DNA of 64,000 bases from Archivesica marissinica (taxonomy: Eukaryota > Mollusca > Bivalvia > Venerida > Vesicomyidae), in assembly GCA_014843695.1 (NCBI GenBank), contig CM026398.1:45886443-45950442 (forward strand). Reading direction: 5' to 3'. Numbering within the stretch: position 1 is the stretch's first letter; the number at the start of each line of letters is the position of its first letter. Positions 12,601 through 27,600 of the stretch are shown piece after piece. The notes under the pieces were generated by a model. It did no database searches and was not told where the DNA came from. It was given only the letters and a program-made list of their open reading frames with translations. The position numbers and the translations under genes were made by a program.

Positions 12601-15600
12601 TCGCACCTGAAGCGAACGCGCTACGACTGCGCTATATAACGAATTCCAAGATTATATATTTTTCAAGTACATAAGCATATAGATGAAGATAAAATGTTAA
12701 GCATTGTGTGTCTACACAGGCCAACGCCCGAGATATCACAACAGCTCCTTGGACTGTCGTCACGGCGAATATACCTGTAGAAGAAAATTCAAATGAGCAA
12801 TGCTGCTGCAAATGTTCTTACGCTGTTTCCATGCCCTTGAACTAAAGACATAGTACAATATTACTCCACCAACAAAATACAGACGGATCTGTAGTCACGC
12901 TGTAACACGCTGGACTGGTAATCCAGGGATCGCAGGTTCGATCCCCCGTCTGACCCTAATAAAATTAACAGTCTTTCAGATGGGACATTAAACCGAGGTC
13001 TCGTGTCGGTGCTTTACACCGTGCACGTAAAAGAACCAGAGGAGATTCTGGAATAGGTCTCTGTCTGTATCATTGTACTATCCTCCAAAAATCTAAAATG
13101 ACTAATCTCTTCAGGAGGCGTCGCTCATATGGGTAACCGGTAGCGACGATAAATAAAAGTAAAACCACCACCACCAACAAAATAAAATTTGTCATTCACG
13201 TCCACCATCTAAATCAAATCCCATCTATCTAACATGATCTTGTAAGAATGCTTACAAACAAATATCAATTATGTTATATTTATGTTATATTTCGGGTTTT
13301 ACGCCTGCATCAGCACCATTTTGGGCTATATCGCCGGCGGGCAGTTTACCTAACAACACCTTTCCTGGGCAGGTTCCAGCGGTTTACCAGTACTTGGGTG
13401 CACCAACCTCCGTAAGAAACTGCCAACTGTTTCATATAAATGAGACACGGCCTGAGCGGGGCTCGAACCCGTGACCATCAGTGATGATAGGTTACAGTGG
13501 TATACAAGTCAGCGACCTTAACCAGTCGACCACGGAGGCGGACCAAACAAATATCAAATAAATAAAGAGCACAACCAATGGTTGCTATCACAACACTGAC
13601 AAATGTGTAACTTTGAAATCACCATGGTTACAATTTGAGTACAATGACAATGTGATGTGTTAGTGACTGCAAGCATTATGTGAGAGAAATCTGTAGTCCA
13701 GTGGTAACACGCTGGACTGGTAATCCAGGGATCGTAGGTTCGATCCCCTGTCTGACCCTAATAAAATTAATAGTCTTTCAGATGGGACGTTAAACCGAGG
13801 TCTCGTGTCGGTGCTTTACATCGTGCACGTAAAAGAACCAGAGGACACTCTGGAATGGGTCTCTGTCTGTATCATTGCACTATCCTCCAAAATCTAAAAT
13901 GACTAATCTCTTCAGGCGTCGCTCATATGGGTAACCGGTAGCGACGATAAATAAACGTAAAACACACACAAGTTATTTTACAAGATACATTGAAAAACAC
14001 CAGGGTCATGGTAGAACACAATTATGTGTAAATGTGAGGCCTAATGACTGTGTCAGTGACTGTGTATTGCGTTATGCAGCCAGACACGGGAATCACGGAA
14101 AGTGGCTGTTTAGCACATGTGGCTGCTAAATAGAGTGTATAAGGAAGTAACATATTGAAAATCTGAAAACTGGCTGCTTAATAGAGGTGGTCCTTAACAC
14201 AGGTTTGACTGTATTTATCTAAAAAACAACAACAAAAAAGCAATGTTCCTTTAAGAAACAGATCCCATGACCTAGTATAACATCCCTTATGTACACTGAT
14301 AGGTGAGGGTGGAGAATATAAGGGAGGAAAATAGACAGCTTCCTTCATCCTGAAAATGCCAAAATATGCTTAGCCGCAGCTATTCTAAAAACACAAAATG
14401 CTTTATATGGGGGGGGGGGGGGTGGCAATAATATACACTGTCCTATAAATGGAAATTACATGGAAACTTTCTGCCATACAACCATTTCCAAGAAAACCTG
14501 TAAGATTCAGCCCGGGACGTGTGCATATCGGCCTCTCTTCTAGGAATAGTGATCTCTTTGTACAGAAATCCCCAATCAAATATGCCAACCCTACGACTGC
14601 CCGAGGAAAACAGGGCAGCGTACTCAAAAGTTTCATAACCAATCACGTCCACTGTTGGAACAGCCAATATTGTCCTGTAAATATTAATAATTATATATAC
14701 ATACAAAATGTGACGATATATATATCTTACTGATAAGCCTAAAACACAGTCACACCTGTAGTTACGAGTCGCATGTTCCCCGTATTCTCTTACTCCTACA
14801 CTCGTCCAATGCAACCCGATAGCATTTACAGTGAAAGTTGATACAACCAAACACGAAATTCAATTGAAATACATGTACAGTCAAACCTGTATTAAGCAGC
14901 CAGCCAAGGGAATCACAGAAAATGGCTGCTTAGCACAGATGGCTGCTTAATAGATGTCAAATGCATACTAAAACAACATATTGGGAATCTGGAAATTGGC
15001 TGCTTAATACAGGTTGGCTGCTTAATAGAGGTGACCACTAACAAAGGTTTGACTGTATAATAGAGGTGACCACTAACACAAGTTTGACTGTATAATAGAG
15101 GTGACCACTAACACAGGTTTGACTGTATAATAGAGATGACCACTAACACAGGTTTGACTGTATAATAGAGGTGACCACTAACACAGGTTTGACTGTACAA
15201 TAGAGGTGACCACTAACACAGGTTTGACTGTATAATAGAGGTGACCACTAACACAGGTTTGACTGTATAATAGAGATGACCACTAACACAGGTTTGACTG
15301 TATAATAGAGGTGACCACTAACACAGGTTTGACTGTATAATAGAGATGACCACTAACACAGGTTTGACTGCTTAATAGAGATGACCACTAACACAGGTTT
15401 GACTATAATAGAGGTGACCACTAACACAGGTTTGACTGTATAATAGAGGTGACCACTAACACAGGTTTGACTGTATAATAGAGATGACCACTAACACAGG
15501 TTTGACTGTATAATAGAGGTGACCACTAACACAGGTTTGACTGTATAATAGAGGTGACCACTAACACAGGTTTGACTGTATATAGAGGTGACCACTAACA

Positions 15601-18600
15601 CAGGTTTGACTGTATAATAGAGGTGACCACTAACACAGGTTTGACTGTATAATAGAGGTGACCACTAACACAGGTTTGACTGTATATATAGATGACCACT
15701 AACACAGGTTTGACTGTATAATAGAGGTGACCACTAACACAGGTTTGACTGTATAATAGAGGTGACCCTAACACAGGTTTGACTGTATAATAGAGGTGAC
15801 CACTAACACAGGTTTGACTGTATAATATAGATGACCACTAACACAGGTTTGACTGTATAATAGAGGTGACCACTAACACAGGTTTGACTGTATAATAGAG
15901 GTGACCACTAACACAGGTTTGACTGTATAATAGAGGTGACCACTAACACAGGTTTGACTGTATATTGAAGTAGAATCGCTGTTTATTTTCCAATCAACAT
16001 GCGCATTGCGTTGTATCAACATTTAACAGTACATATCATTTGTTGCATTGGATTGCATAGCGCGGATATATTGTGTAAGTAATTATACATTTGACTTATG
16101 ATTCGCCACAATGTGGGTGGGACCCACTCTCCGAGCATTATCTTATTTCACAGGTTAGCGACACCGACTGTGCGAGATTGTAACCTGAATTCCGAGAACA
16201 GTCTAATAATGATCACTGCTATTTTAGCACAATAAAAGTATTACCGTATCTAGATATACACGATCTATGATTTATTTAAGTTTAAACTTTATTTATTTTA
16301 TAACGATTGCGAAGCAAGTTTTAACAACTTATATTAATCACTCTCGTTGGCGCGGATGAAAAAGCGTATATGTGGTCATACGCGTGGGAGGACACCGGAG
16401 TACTCGGAGAAAACCCACCTGTCCGATCTGGCGACCACCATACCATCTCACATACTTCCCGGTCCGAGGATCGAACCCTGGTTGCATTGTTGCATATGTT
16501 TTATTTGTTACAGTTCTTATAATAAAAACAGCAAAAATCTTGTTTGCTATCCGATTATGTACAGCACCATTTAGGTATTATTTTCGAGATACATGTAATT
16601 TGTAAAAGAACACTTATTGCAAATTTAAAATATATTATATTGTTAGCTACATATCCTGATTGCATATTTGGGTGTCCACACAAGTGAATATGGGTGTCCA
16701 CACAAGTGAATTTGGGTGTCAACACAAGTGAATTTTAAGGTTTCAATGAAAAACCGAGAAAACAAGCTGTCCTATGTGGCAAATTCTTTTTTTTAAATTT
16801 CGGTTGAGTTTAACCTTCCCAATGACAGAAAACAACAGGTGTGACTGTATTTCTTACATCAACAGCCAAATTGCCACAACTTGAGGTCAGATTTTCCGTA
16901 AATGTACATATTTAACTGTTTCATCGTAACATTTAGGAATTGTACTTGTATTCCATAGAATAAAGTCTCGACTCTCAGGTAAGTGCAATCTTGGCAACAT
17001 ACATGTGCACAACTGGCGAGATGGGTTGCATTGTAGATTAGATATTTCATTCATTAATAATTTGAACAGGTAACGAGGTATCGAAATATTCACATTCACA
17101 ATATTCCAAAATTGTTGCACCACCCTCAACAACAATTTCGATTAAATCCATTTTCATTTTGTATACAATAGATATGTACTGTACATTAAGTTATATTTCG
17201 GGTTTTACGCCTGCATCAGCACCATTTTGGGCTATATCGCCGGCGGGCAGTTTACCTAACAACACCTTTCCTGGGCAGGCTCCAGCGGTTAACCAGTACT
17301 TGGGTGCATCAACCTCCGTAAGAAACTGCCAACTTTTTTATATAAATGAGTTATGTTATGTTATATTTCGGGTTTTACACCTGCATCAGCACCATTTTCG
17401 GCTATATCGCCGGCGGGCAGTTTACCTAACAACACCTTTCCTGGGCAGGCTCCAGCGGTTAACCAGTACTTGGGTGCACCAACCTACGTAAGAAACTGCC
17501 AACTTTTTCATATAAATGAGACACGTTCTGAGCGGGGCTCGAACCCGTGACCATCAGTGATGATAGGTTACAGTGGTATTATATAAATGAGACACGGTCT
17601 GAGTGGGGCTCAAACAACTGTACATTATGAATGAATAAATATGTTTAAACCAACAACAAGGGACTTATCTACATATACAACCCATTTTCGCAGTGTGAAC
17701 AATATCTTCTCAAGTGTTTTGCATACATTTTTCGCAACTAATACCTGTACGGTTCACTGTTATGTTCTCGTCTTTTCAACTCTTTCTGAGGGACCTGACT
17801 TTCCTTGTACAGGAATCCCCACTCAAATATACCCCTGTGATGGGCTGTGGCTGCACCGTACACGGATGCATACGCATAGTTGTCCCAGTTAATCCCATCC
17901 ACGATAGGCACTGCCATTATAGTTCTGCAAATTGGTTTTGTGAGAACAAACGCAAACTTGAAATATGGCATTCAAAGAGAAACAATCGAACCATTTACAG
18001 TAAATACGGTAGTGTGCATTTGTTCAGTGTCAGAACCACTATCGGAAAAAGGGGTTGCAGTGCATATTATAGCCATTGAGATATGTGCAAACCATGAAGT
18101 CCAATATGAAAGTCACCATTAGAAGGGACATAATTCTCGAAAGTGGTTAACTTTATTAATATTGGGATAAACTGATTGAAAGTTAGTAAAGTGGACACCT
18201 TGTACCGGTAATCCTAAAATTAGCGAGAGGATCATCAAGCCAGTGTGAGAACCAAAGAACGAACTACAAAACTTGTTCAAGCCAGTCAACACATGGACAT
18301 TTTGAGTTGAAGAAAACAGCAGCCTGAAATGTGCTATTTTGTGGTGGACTGATCCATCGATTATAATCGAAAATTAATCGGAAACACCCAATAATCGGCG
18401 ATCATCGATCACACTTTCTCATTAACGAATACATTTTTACTCTACAGTATTTTCTTTCGGCCGATTGTTCCATTGGAATAAAAATGGACTCAGACATGAA
18501 ACATAAACGTGGTTGAAAACTTAAGCACAGTAGTGTTCGCGGTTGTTGACAATAAATCAAATATGAGATAATTTACATAATGAAAATGTATGCCCAGTTT

Positions 18601-21600
18601 CACACTCACTACTTCAATAAGATCACATTATGGCATTAATACTAATACATATAGTCATATATATTTACAATCCGATTATAATCAACATCTAATTATATCT
18701 ATGCTGACTTCTTACAGGTTTAAGTAAGTATAAATATATTACATATCAAAATGAATCCAACTTAATAACTGAACCAGTCAGTTAGTATAAATATATTACA
18801 TATAGAAATCAATCGAACTTAATAACTGAACCAGTCAGTTAGTATAAATATATTACATATAGAAATCAATCGAACTTAATAACTGAACCAGTCAGTTAGT
18901 ATAAATATATTACATATAGAAATCAATCGAACTTAATAACTGAACCAGTCAGTTAGTATAAATATATTACATATAGAAATCAATCCAATCCAATTCGATA
19001 GATAGATCTGTAGTCCAGTGGTAACACGCTGGACCGGTAATCCAGGGGTCGCAGGTTCGATCCCCAGTCTGACCATAATAAAATTAACAGTCGTTCAGAT
19101 GGGTGCTGTACACCGTGCATGTAAAAGAACTAGAGGAGACTCTGGAATGGGTCTATGTCTGTATCATTGCACTATCCTCCAAAAATCTAAAATGACTAAT
19201 CTCTTCAGGAGGCGTCACTCATATGGCCAACCGGTAGCGACGATAAATAAACGTAAAACACACACACAATCCAACTAATCAATGCAACCGGTCAGTAAGT
19301 ATAAATATATTACCCGACACAATCCAACTTGCTATTGGGAACCAGTTAGTATGACTGTATGAAAAGAGTGTATTACCTGTCATAGGCGATCCTACTTAAG
19401 AGTGGAACCAGCCAGTTTCTGTTACACTCGCAGTGGGCATCTAAGAATATTATTACATCTCCTATGGACAGCTCAGCTCCCCTACTTCTAGTTCTTATAA
19501 GACCTAAACGCTCTTTGTTTCTATAAACTTTCACAACATTGTTGTGCAATTTGTTGAATTCTTTAACATAATCATCCAGCTTGTCTTTTAAATGCTCTGC
19601 AATGAAAGTGGAAAATTTATAGTAAAATCATGTAGTTGTGGAGTTTGGGTTTTACACCAACAGAGATTAAGTTTAGCAGTGCCAGACAGAAATGACGAGG
19701 ATACAGTCGGTTGGACAGCGGTTCAGGACCAGGGATTATTCTAGAGGGCTATGTGGACGAAATTGTCGCCATAGGGACCCTGACTTCGCCCTCTGGGGCC
19801 CACTTCTCTTTTTTTGGTGTTTACGATTTTCAAACAAAATTTTGTCTAGTAAGATATACTGGCCCATTATAAAGCACTCCTTCTATTCAAATGTTGTATT
19901 TAATGGTTGTACTGTGCATTTTAACTCTATTTTGCAGAAGTATATTAAAGAACACCATTTAAGGAAGCGATCACACGCTTTCTCACTTCTCCCAAAAATT
20001 CTGACCTAGAATGAACCCCGAGGACATAGTTTGGGTTTTACACAAATAGAGTTTAAGTTTAGCAGTGCCAGACAGAACTGATGAGGATGCAGTCGGTTGG
20101 ACAGCGGTTCAGGACATAGTTTGGGTTTTACACCAACAGAGTTTAAGTTTAGCAGTGCCAGACAGAAATGACGAGGATACAGTCGGTTGGACAGCGGTTC
20201 AGGACATACATGTACAGTCAAACCTGTCTTAAGCAGCCAGCCAAGGGAACCACAGAAAGTGGCTGCTTAATAGAGGGACATTGTATAATAAAACAATAGA
20301 TTGGGAATCTGGAAACTGTCTGCTTAATACAGGTTGGCTGCTTAATGGAGGTGACAACTAACACAGGTTTGACTGTATATAAAGTTGACACACAAAATAT
20401 ATTAAATTACTTGACCGTACCCTCTAAGTGCAACATACGGGAGTTCTGCACGTCGTCATGGTGTGATGAACATTGACTATAAGATTCGCGACAGATTTAC
20501 AGAAAGGACAGGCTAGTAAATTGACCTGCAAGTTGACCTTGAACTTTGAACTGGTTGAAACACATGTTCTGCTGAGTGTTGATGTCATCTCAACGTGGTA
20601 ATCTTTGACCTATATTGCAGGTCGTGAAAATCCTTCAAAAGGACAGGACACAAAATATAGTCAGTTGACATTGACCTATAAGTGAGACCTTGACCCGACA
20701 TGCTTGGAACATGTGTTTTATATGCTGTGTCGATGTGGTTGAACATAATCATGATTATAGTTTCATGGAAATTCATGCAGGCCATTTCGAGTAGATATCG
20801 TACACAATGGACCACAGGCACAAGACACAAACATTTTTTTGGCCTATGGTCATATAGTAAGTAATGTTTACTAAAGGCAACCAACAGAATTGAAACATGC
20901 ATGCAGAAACATCAACGAGAAACCATGTGTCATTCTGGTGTTATTTGACAGATCTCCATGAAATAAAAAGTATTTGTTGATAGAATAAGGGCTTCAGGTC
21001 GGGACAACAAGGGCATATCAGTGATCTGGTCGTTTTTACATAGTTTCTCGTCGATGTTTCTGCATGCATGTTTCAATTCCATTGGTTGCCTTTAGTAAAC
21101 ATTACTTACTATATATGACCATAGGCCAAAAAAAGCGTGTAGCGCGAGTGAAAATATGCAAATTTTCTCTTCGAGGTGAGATATATTCCATATTCACTCA
21201 AAACAAACAAATTTTCTTTTTATTTTATGCTAATTGGTGAAAAACAAACACAAAATGAAGAAATTAAAATAGCTAGCCGCCATGTTTTTGCGCGGATGAA
21301 TACATTGACGACTATACGTCGTGAGTCGATACACAAATCTGCCACCATCTTGAATTTAAAGTTGAATCGAGGAAAAATACATGAAAACATTTATTGGATT
21401 TATTGTTACAATTTGCATTGACAAAATTCGAGACATTGTCAGTTGTATTTCGCTTTTGATTTGTTTCATAACAAAAACAATAATACAGATAAATAGTGTC
21501 ATTGAAGCCAGGTAAACGGTGAAAATTAAATGACACATGTGACACAGTGCGAGTTGGTGATAATAAAAAAAGTAGTTCGGCAAAATACAGTGAGTGATAT

Positions 21601-24600
21601 GTAGTGAGTCATATGGATTATATGTCACTGATAGAACACTGTATTTCATCAATAAGCATAAAATAAAATGACACTTCCGGGACAATAGAGTGAATACTGA
21701 ATGTCTGTTCTACTCCGTATCAGGTTCAATATTTTCCGGGAAAAAATTCACGAGGTGCCATGGTATTAAAAGCGTATATATGGTCATTCCTGTATGAGGA
21801 AACCAGAGTACATGGAGAAAACCCACCTGTCTGATCTGGCAACCATCGTACCATCTCACATACTTGTAAGCGTGATTGTATTGATATAATGTGTTTGTCG
21901 GATCTTTTGGGATTTGACAGTTTACAAGCCCTTGTCGGAATCATACCTTTATCACTGAAATCATCCACCATTACAACTTCCTGTAGAAGTTCCGGAGGCG
22001 ACATGTTCACCACGCTATGTACAGTTCTGATAAGTGTTGACCAGCCTTCATTGTGGAACACCAATATAACACTGGCTTTGGGTAACTTGCTCTTCTCTGG
22101 ATACTGCCAGTATCTGCATCTACAATGTGCAGCACCGATACTTTTATAACATTCTCATCCTAGTGTGGGTCACTATAGGAAATATATATAGCATTTCTTC
22201 CTCTGCAACTTTCTGATCCTAGTATGGTATAGGAAATATACATAGCATTTCTTCCTCATATACATAGCAGCAGACAGATCTGTAGTCCAGTGGTTAACAC
22301 ACTGGACTGATTATCCAGGGATGGCAGTTTCGATCCGCTGTCTGACCCTAATAAAATTAAAAGTCTTTCAGATGGGACATTAAACTGAAGTCTCGTGTCG
22401 GTGCTTTACACCGTGCACATAAAAGAACGAGAGGAGACTCTGGAATTGGTCTCTGTCTGTATCATTGCACTATCCTCCAAAAATCTAAAACAACTAATCT
22501 CTTCAGGAGGTGTCGCTCATATGGGCAACCGGTAGCGACGATAAATAAACGTAAAACACACACTATACCTAGCATTTCTTCCTCTGCAAGTTTCTGATCC
22601 TAGTACGGCATAGGAAATATACATACATGAAGAACTCAAAGTTGAATGAAGAACTTAAATTCTGCTATTGTATTTAGTTGTTGCCATTCAAACACAATGG
22701 TCAATATCCTTACTGATTCCATCTACGACTAGTTACAATACAGTATAAACTTACTCATCCATCCTAGTATCTGGTATAGTTCTGTCCAGAGAGATCTTGT
22801 CACTGTTAATCATGTTAAATCCAAACTGGTGGACAGATTTATCAGCAGTTGATTTCTCCTCCATCGTGGTATATACTGGCTGACCTCCTTCACCTACACA
22901 CAATGTCAATATTAACCGTTTTGTATGGGAATACAAAAATCATAGAGTATGATTATATTTCAGAACCATGCACTTCTGCACGTAGGCAGGCCCCTATGAT
23001 TTCTTCTTAATTAATCGAAATATATAAACCATAGAGTGCAATTATATTGTATATTGAGAAATTTTGGCTTATGAAAATGACATTTTACGGTGCGCGGTAT
23101 ACACCAGAACTACGTTTTCACCGATTTCCGTGCCAAAAATTGGGTGCGCAACATAGCAAATTACGGTATGTTCAGTTTTTACGACAGAAATTTCAATAAA
23201 AAGTGCTACAAGTGATCTATGTACATTCATTATTATGATTTGCTATTGATCTACGGGAAAAACCCCGAACAATTTGTTTGTTTTGGGGATTTAAGGCCAC
23301 ACTAACAACAGCTTAGGTGATACGCTGACTCTCCAGCCATTATTGGTGAAGGAACCGGGTAACATACAGCAGTAGGGTTCATTCTAGGTCAGAATTTTTG
23401 GGAGAAGTGAGAAAGCGCACGATTGCTTCCTTAAATGGTGTTATTTAATAACAACAAAATAGGGTTAAAACACAGTATGACCATTAAATACAACATTTGA
23501 ATAGAAGGAGTGCTTTATAATTACTGGCCAACATTTTATGTGAAATATTTTTAGGGAGAAGTGGGGTCCCTAGGGCGACTATTTCGCCAACATCGCCCTC
23601 TAAAATGATCCCTGCAGCAGTGAGGTGCAAGTGATTAAGACAAAGACGGTAACTACTCGGCCACCAAAAACTTTAAGCCGAACAAAAAAGCTATCCTTGT
23701 TAAAATAATATTACCCGTATACATTTTAAAAATGTACATGTACACAGGGTTCCCGCTGTCGGTCGCACATTGCGACAAAAAAACAAATATTGGCGCTAAA
23801 TATTGTCAATTGGCGAACATATTTGGCGCCATCCTTTTTGTCAAATACATGGCTTCAAATATTTATTTGTGACCTATATGGCTCTTAGCTGGCTCCAAGA
23901 TTTTTAAATTGGCTCCAGTGTTTTCAATTGACAACAGAAATGGCGCAGACAAACATTCAGACAGAGGGAACCCTGTGTACAGTAGGTTGAATTTCTTTAC
24001 GGAAACACTTTGGAAATACCGGTTTTGTAACGAGTAAAGTAGAAACCTTTTTAGAATAGTGACAATCATTTACAATAGGAGTACGATATCAATAATACTA
24101 TCAGGTTACATTAAACTTCAGTGCATATCTGTCACAGGGTTCATTCTAGGTCAGAATTTTTGGGAGAAGTGAGAAAGCGCGTGATCGCTTCCTTAAATGG
24201 TGTTCTTTAATATACTTCTCCAAAATAGGGTTAAAATGCACAGTACAACCATTAAATACAACATTTGAATAGAAAGAGTGCTTTATAATGGGCCAGTGCA
24301 TCTTACTAGACAAAATTTTGTCTAAAAATAATTAATTTTATTTTTATTTTTTAGGGAGAAGTGGGGCCCCCAGAAGGCGAAGTCAGGGTCCCTAGGGCGA
24401 CAATTTCGCCCACATCGCCATCTAGAATGATCCCTGATACTATCAGGTTACATTAAACTCCAGTGCATATCTGTCATGACCAAACAATACATAGTTCCCA
24501 CGTGTGTGTCAAAAACACTGATAAGATCTTATCTTGGCAGCCATTTTGACTGGCAAGTTTTATTAACGGCAATTTCATGATTTTACTAGTAATTCTTTAA

Positions 24601-27600
24601 TTACAATAACTTTATTCATTTTGGTTTCTTAACATAACATTTGGTATGATTTTAAAGGTATTGAAATGCACTTTTTAAATATTAATTTATTTTTTGACAA
24701 TGATGTATTTTTATAAATTATAACGTAACTTGGTTTTATTTTCACAGTTGAAATATTAATATACAGGTAAATTATTATTTATTCGTTATTGATACGAAAT
24801 TTGTGAAATGATACAAAAAATATGCCCATTGGGAGCTTTCCAACAATGTATGAACCATGGTGATGGGATAAAAAATAAATATTTTTGAAGAAAACAAAAT
24901 TATGCTACTATATAATATTATATATAATATCTGATTAACTTTGCCAATCAAAATGGCAGCCACAGTAGGAATGATGACGTCACATGGGAACTATATATTG
25001 CTTTCCTTTAACCCATTTCATTCTGGATACCGTTCAAACGGTATTTGCAAAGAACATAGAGCCAGATCAACGGCCACAGAACGTGCCATCTGATCAGGCT
25101 CTATGCTGTTTGCTATTCACATGATATTGCTAAGACACCTATGTAGCAAACAACATAGATCCTGATCAGCACGCAGCGTCACGCAAAAGCCTTTAAATGT
25201 ATCCAGAATGAAATGGGTTAAGCTACACAACATTTTTATTGTCTCCCGCATATAGCTGCAGTTATTTATTGATTATGTATTACAGTGTTGCTGATCGGCA
25301 GTATGGAGAGAAAATGAGTGTGTTCGGCTTCTCTTAATTAATTATATCCAACATTTCTTGTAACTGGCTTGCGAAACAAGCTTATACAACATTAGATTAA
25401 TCTCTCTCTAAACCTCATTCCTAAACCTACATGTAATCCGTCGTCACGAGGGGCAGAGAAAATGCGGAGGGGGAGAGGAAATCTGCGGATCAAGGGTTAA
25501 CCTTTTCAACACCACAGACCTCTAAATAGGCTTACAAAAAGTGTAGATCCAGATGAGCCGGCTCATGACAAGCCGTCTCATCAGGATCTGCACTTTTTGC
25601 CAGTGATATGACTATTTTTAGACATAATTACCCATTTTGATAAATGAACTTGTCCAAATGTGATTTTCTGATTTATTTATTGGTTTATGAATATCATGGA
25701 CCAGTCCATGTGAGTTACTTGGTGTTGAATGGGTTAAAATGCCTTGCCTAAGCACACGATCACTGTGGTTCTCTAGGAATTCTCTTAATTGCATAGGTAC
25801 AATGTTATAAGCCAGGTGCTGAACCCACATTGCCTCATAATCCTATAATTGTGTGTTTTTTACGTTTATTTATCGTCGCTACCGGTTACCCATATGAGTG
25901 ACGCCTCCTGAAGAGATCAGTCATTTTAGATTTTGGAGGATAGTGTAATGATACAGATAGAGACCCATTCCAGAATCTCCTCTGGTTCTTTTACGTGCAC
26001 GGTGTACAGCACCGACACTGGACTTCTGTTTAAAGTCCCATCTGATAGACTATTAAAAAATGGCAGGGTCAGTCAGAAAAGGGACAGGGTGCATTTTGAG
26101 CCGCGTTGAGGTGCGGTAGGGGATATTTTGGAGTTAGTCCCTAATTTTGTGGGAGGGGGTATTTTGGAGTTAGTCCCTAATTTTGTGGGAGGGGGTATTT
26201 TGGAGTTAGCCCCTAATCTTGCGGGAGGGGGTATTTTGGAGTTAGCCCCTAATTTTGCGGGAGGGGGTATTTTGGAGTTAGCCCCTAATCTTGCGGGAGG
26301 GGGTATTTTGGAGTTAGCCCTAATTTTGCGGGAGGGGGTATTTTGGAGTTAGCCCCTAATTTTGCGGGAGGGGGTATTTTGGAGTTAGCCCCTAATCTTG
26401 CGGGAGGGGGTATTTTGGAGTTAGCCCTAATTTTGCGGGAGGGGGTATTTGAGTTAGCCCCTAATCTTGCGGGAGGGGGTATTTTGGAGTTAGCCCTAAT
26501 CTTGCGGGAGGGGTATTTGAGTTAGCCCCTAATTTTGCGGGAGGGGGTATTTGGAGTTAGCCCTAATCTGCGGGAGAACCCCAACAGGGGGTATTTGGAG
26601 TTAGCCCCTAATCTTGCGGGAGGGGGTATTTTGGAGTTAGCCCCTAATTGCGGGAGGGGGTATTTTGGAGTTAGCCCCTAATTTGCGGGAGGGGTATTTT
26701 GGAGTTAGCCCCTAATTTTGCGGGAGGGGGTATTTGGAGTTAGCCCCTAATTTTGCGGGAGGGGGTATTTGGAGTTAGCCCCTAATTTGCGGGAATTTTG
26801 CGGGAGGGGGTATTTGGAGTTAGCCGCTAATTTTGCGGGAGGGGGTATTTTGGAGTTAGCCCCTAATTTTGCGGGAGGTGGTATTTTGGAGTTAGCCCCT
26901 AATTTTGCAGGAGGGGGTATTTTAGAGTTAGCCCCTAATTTTGCGGGAGGGGGTATTTTGGAGTTAGCCCCTAATTTTGCTAACTTACAGTCATTGATCA
27001 AAGAGGCAGTACATATGTGTGAAAAGGGCTAAAAACGTGTTCTACGACATATAGATCTGCCCGCCAAAGGGCAGACGTGTTCTACGACGTATAGATCTGT
27101 CCGCCCGACGGCACTCACGTGTTCTACGACGTATAGATCTGCCCGCCAAACTTGTACAGACGTGTTCTACGACGTATAGATCTGCCCGCCAAAGGGCAGA
27201 CATATAGATCTGCCCGCCAAAGGGCAGACGTGTTCTACGACGTATAGATCTGCCCGCCAAAGGGCAGACGCTACTTCTACGACGTATAGATCTGCCCGCC
27301 AGACGTGTTCTACGACGTATAGATCTGCCCGCCAGACGTGTTCTACGACGTATAGATCTGCCCGCCAAAGGGCAGACGTGTTCTACGACGTACAGATCTG
27401 CCCGCCAAAGGGCAGACGTATTCTACGACGTATAGATCTGCCCGCCAAACTGTTCAGACGTGTTCTACGACGTATAGATCTGCCCGCCAAAGGGCAGACG
27501 TATTCTACGACGTATAGATCTGCCCGCCAAAGGGCAGACGTGTTCTACGACGTATAGATCTGCCCGCCAAACTTGTTCTACGACGTATAGATCTGCCCGC

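Noticed and set aside
12720..12790. A possible additional GALNT exon on the minus strand
   Set aside because: Frames give no match to the catalytic domain, and exons 6 and 7 already join without a gap.
12889..12960. Possible genuine tRNA-Thr gene
   Set aside because: It is the head of a family A SINE with a body, CA tail and target duplication; the same holds for the other tRNA-like heads in the window.
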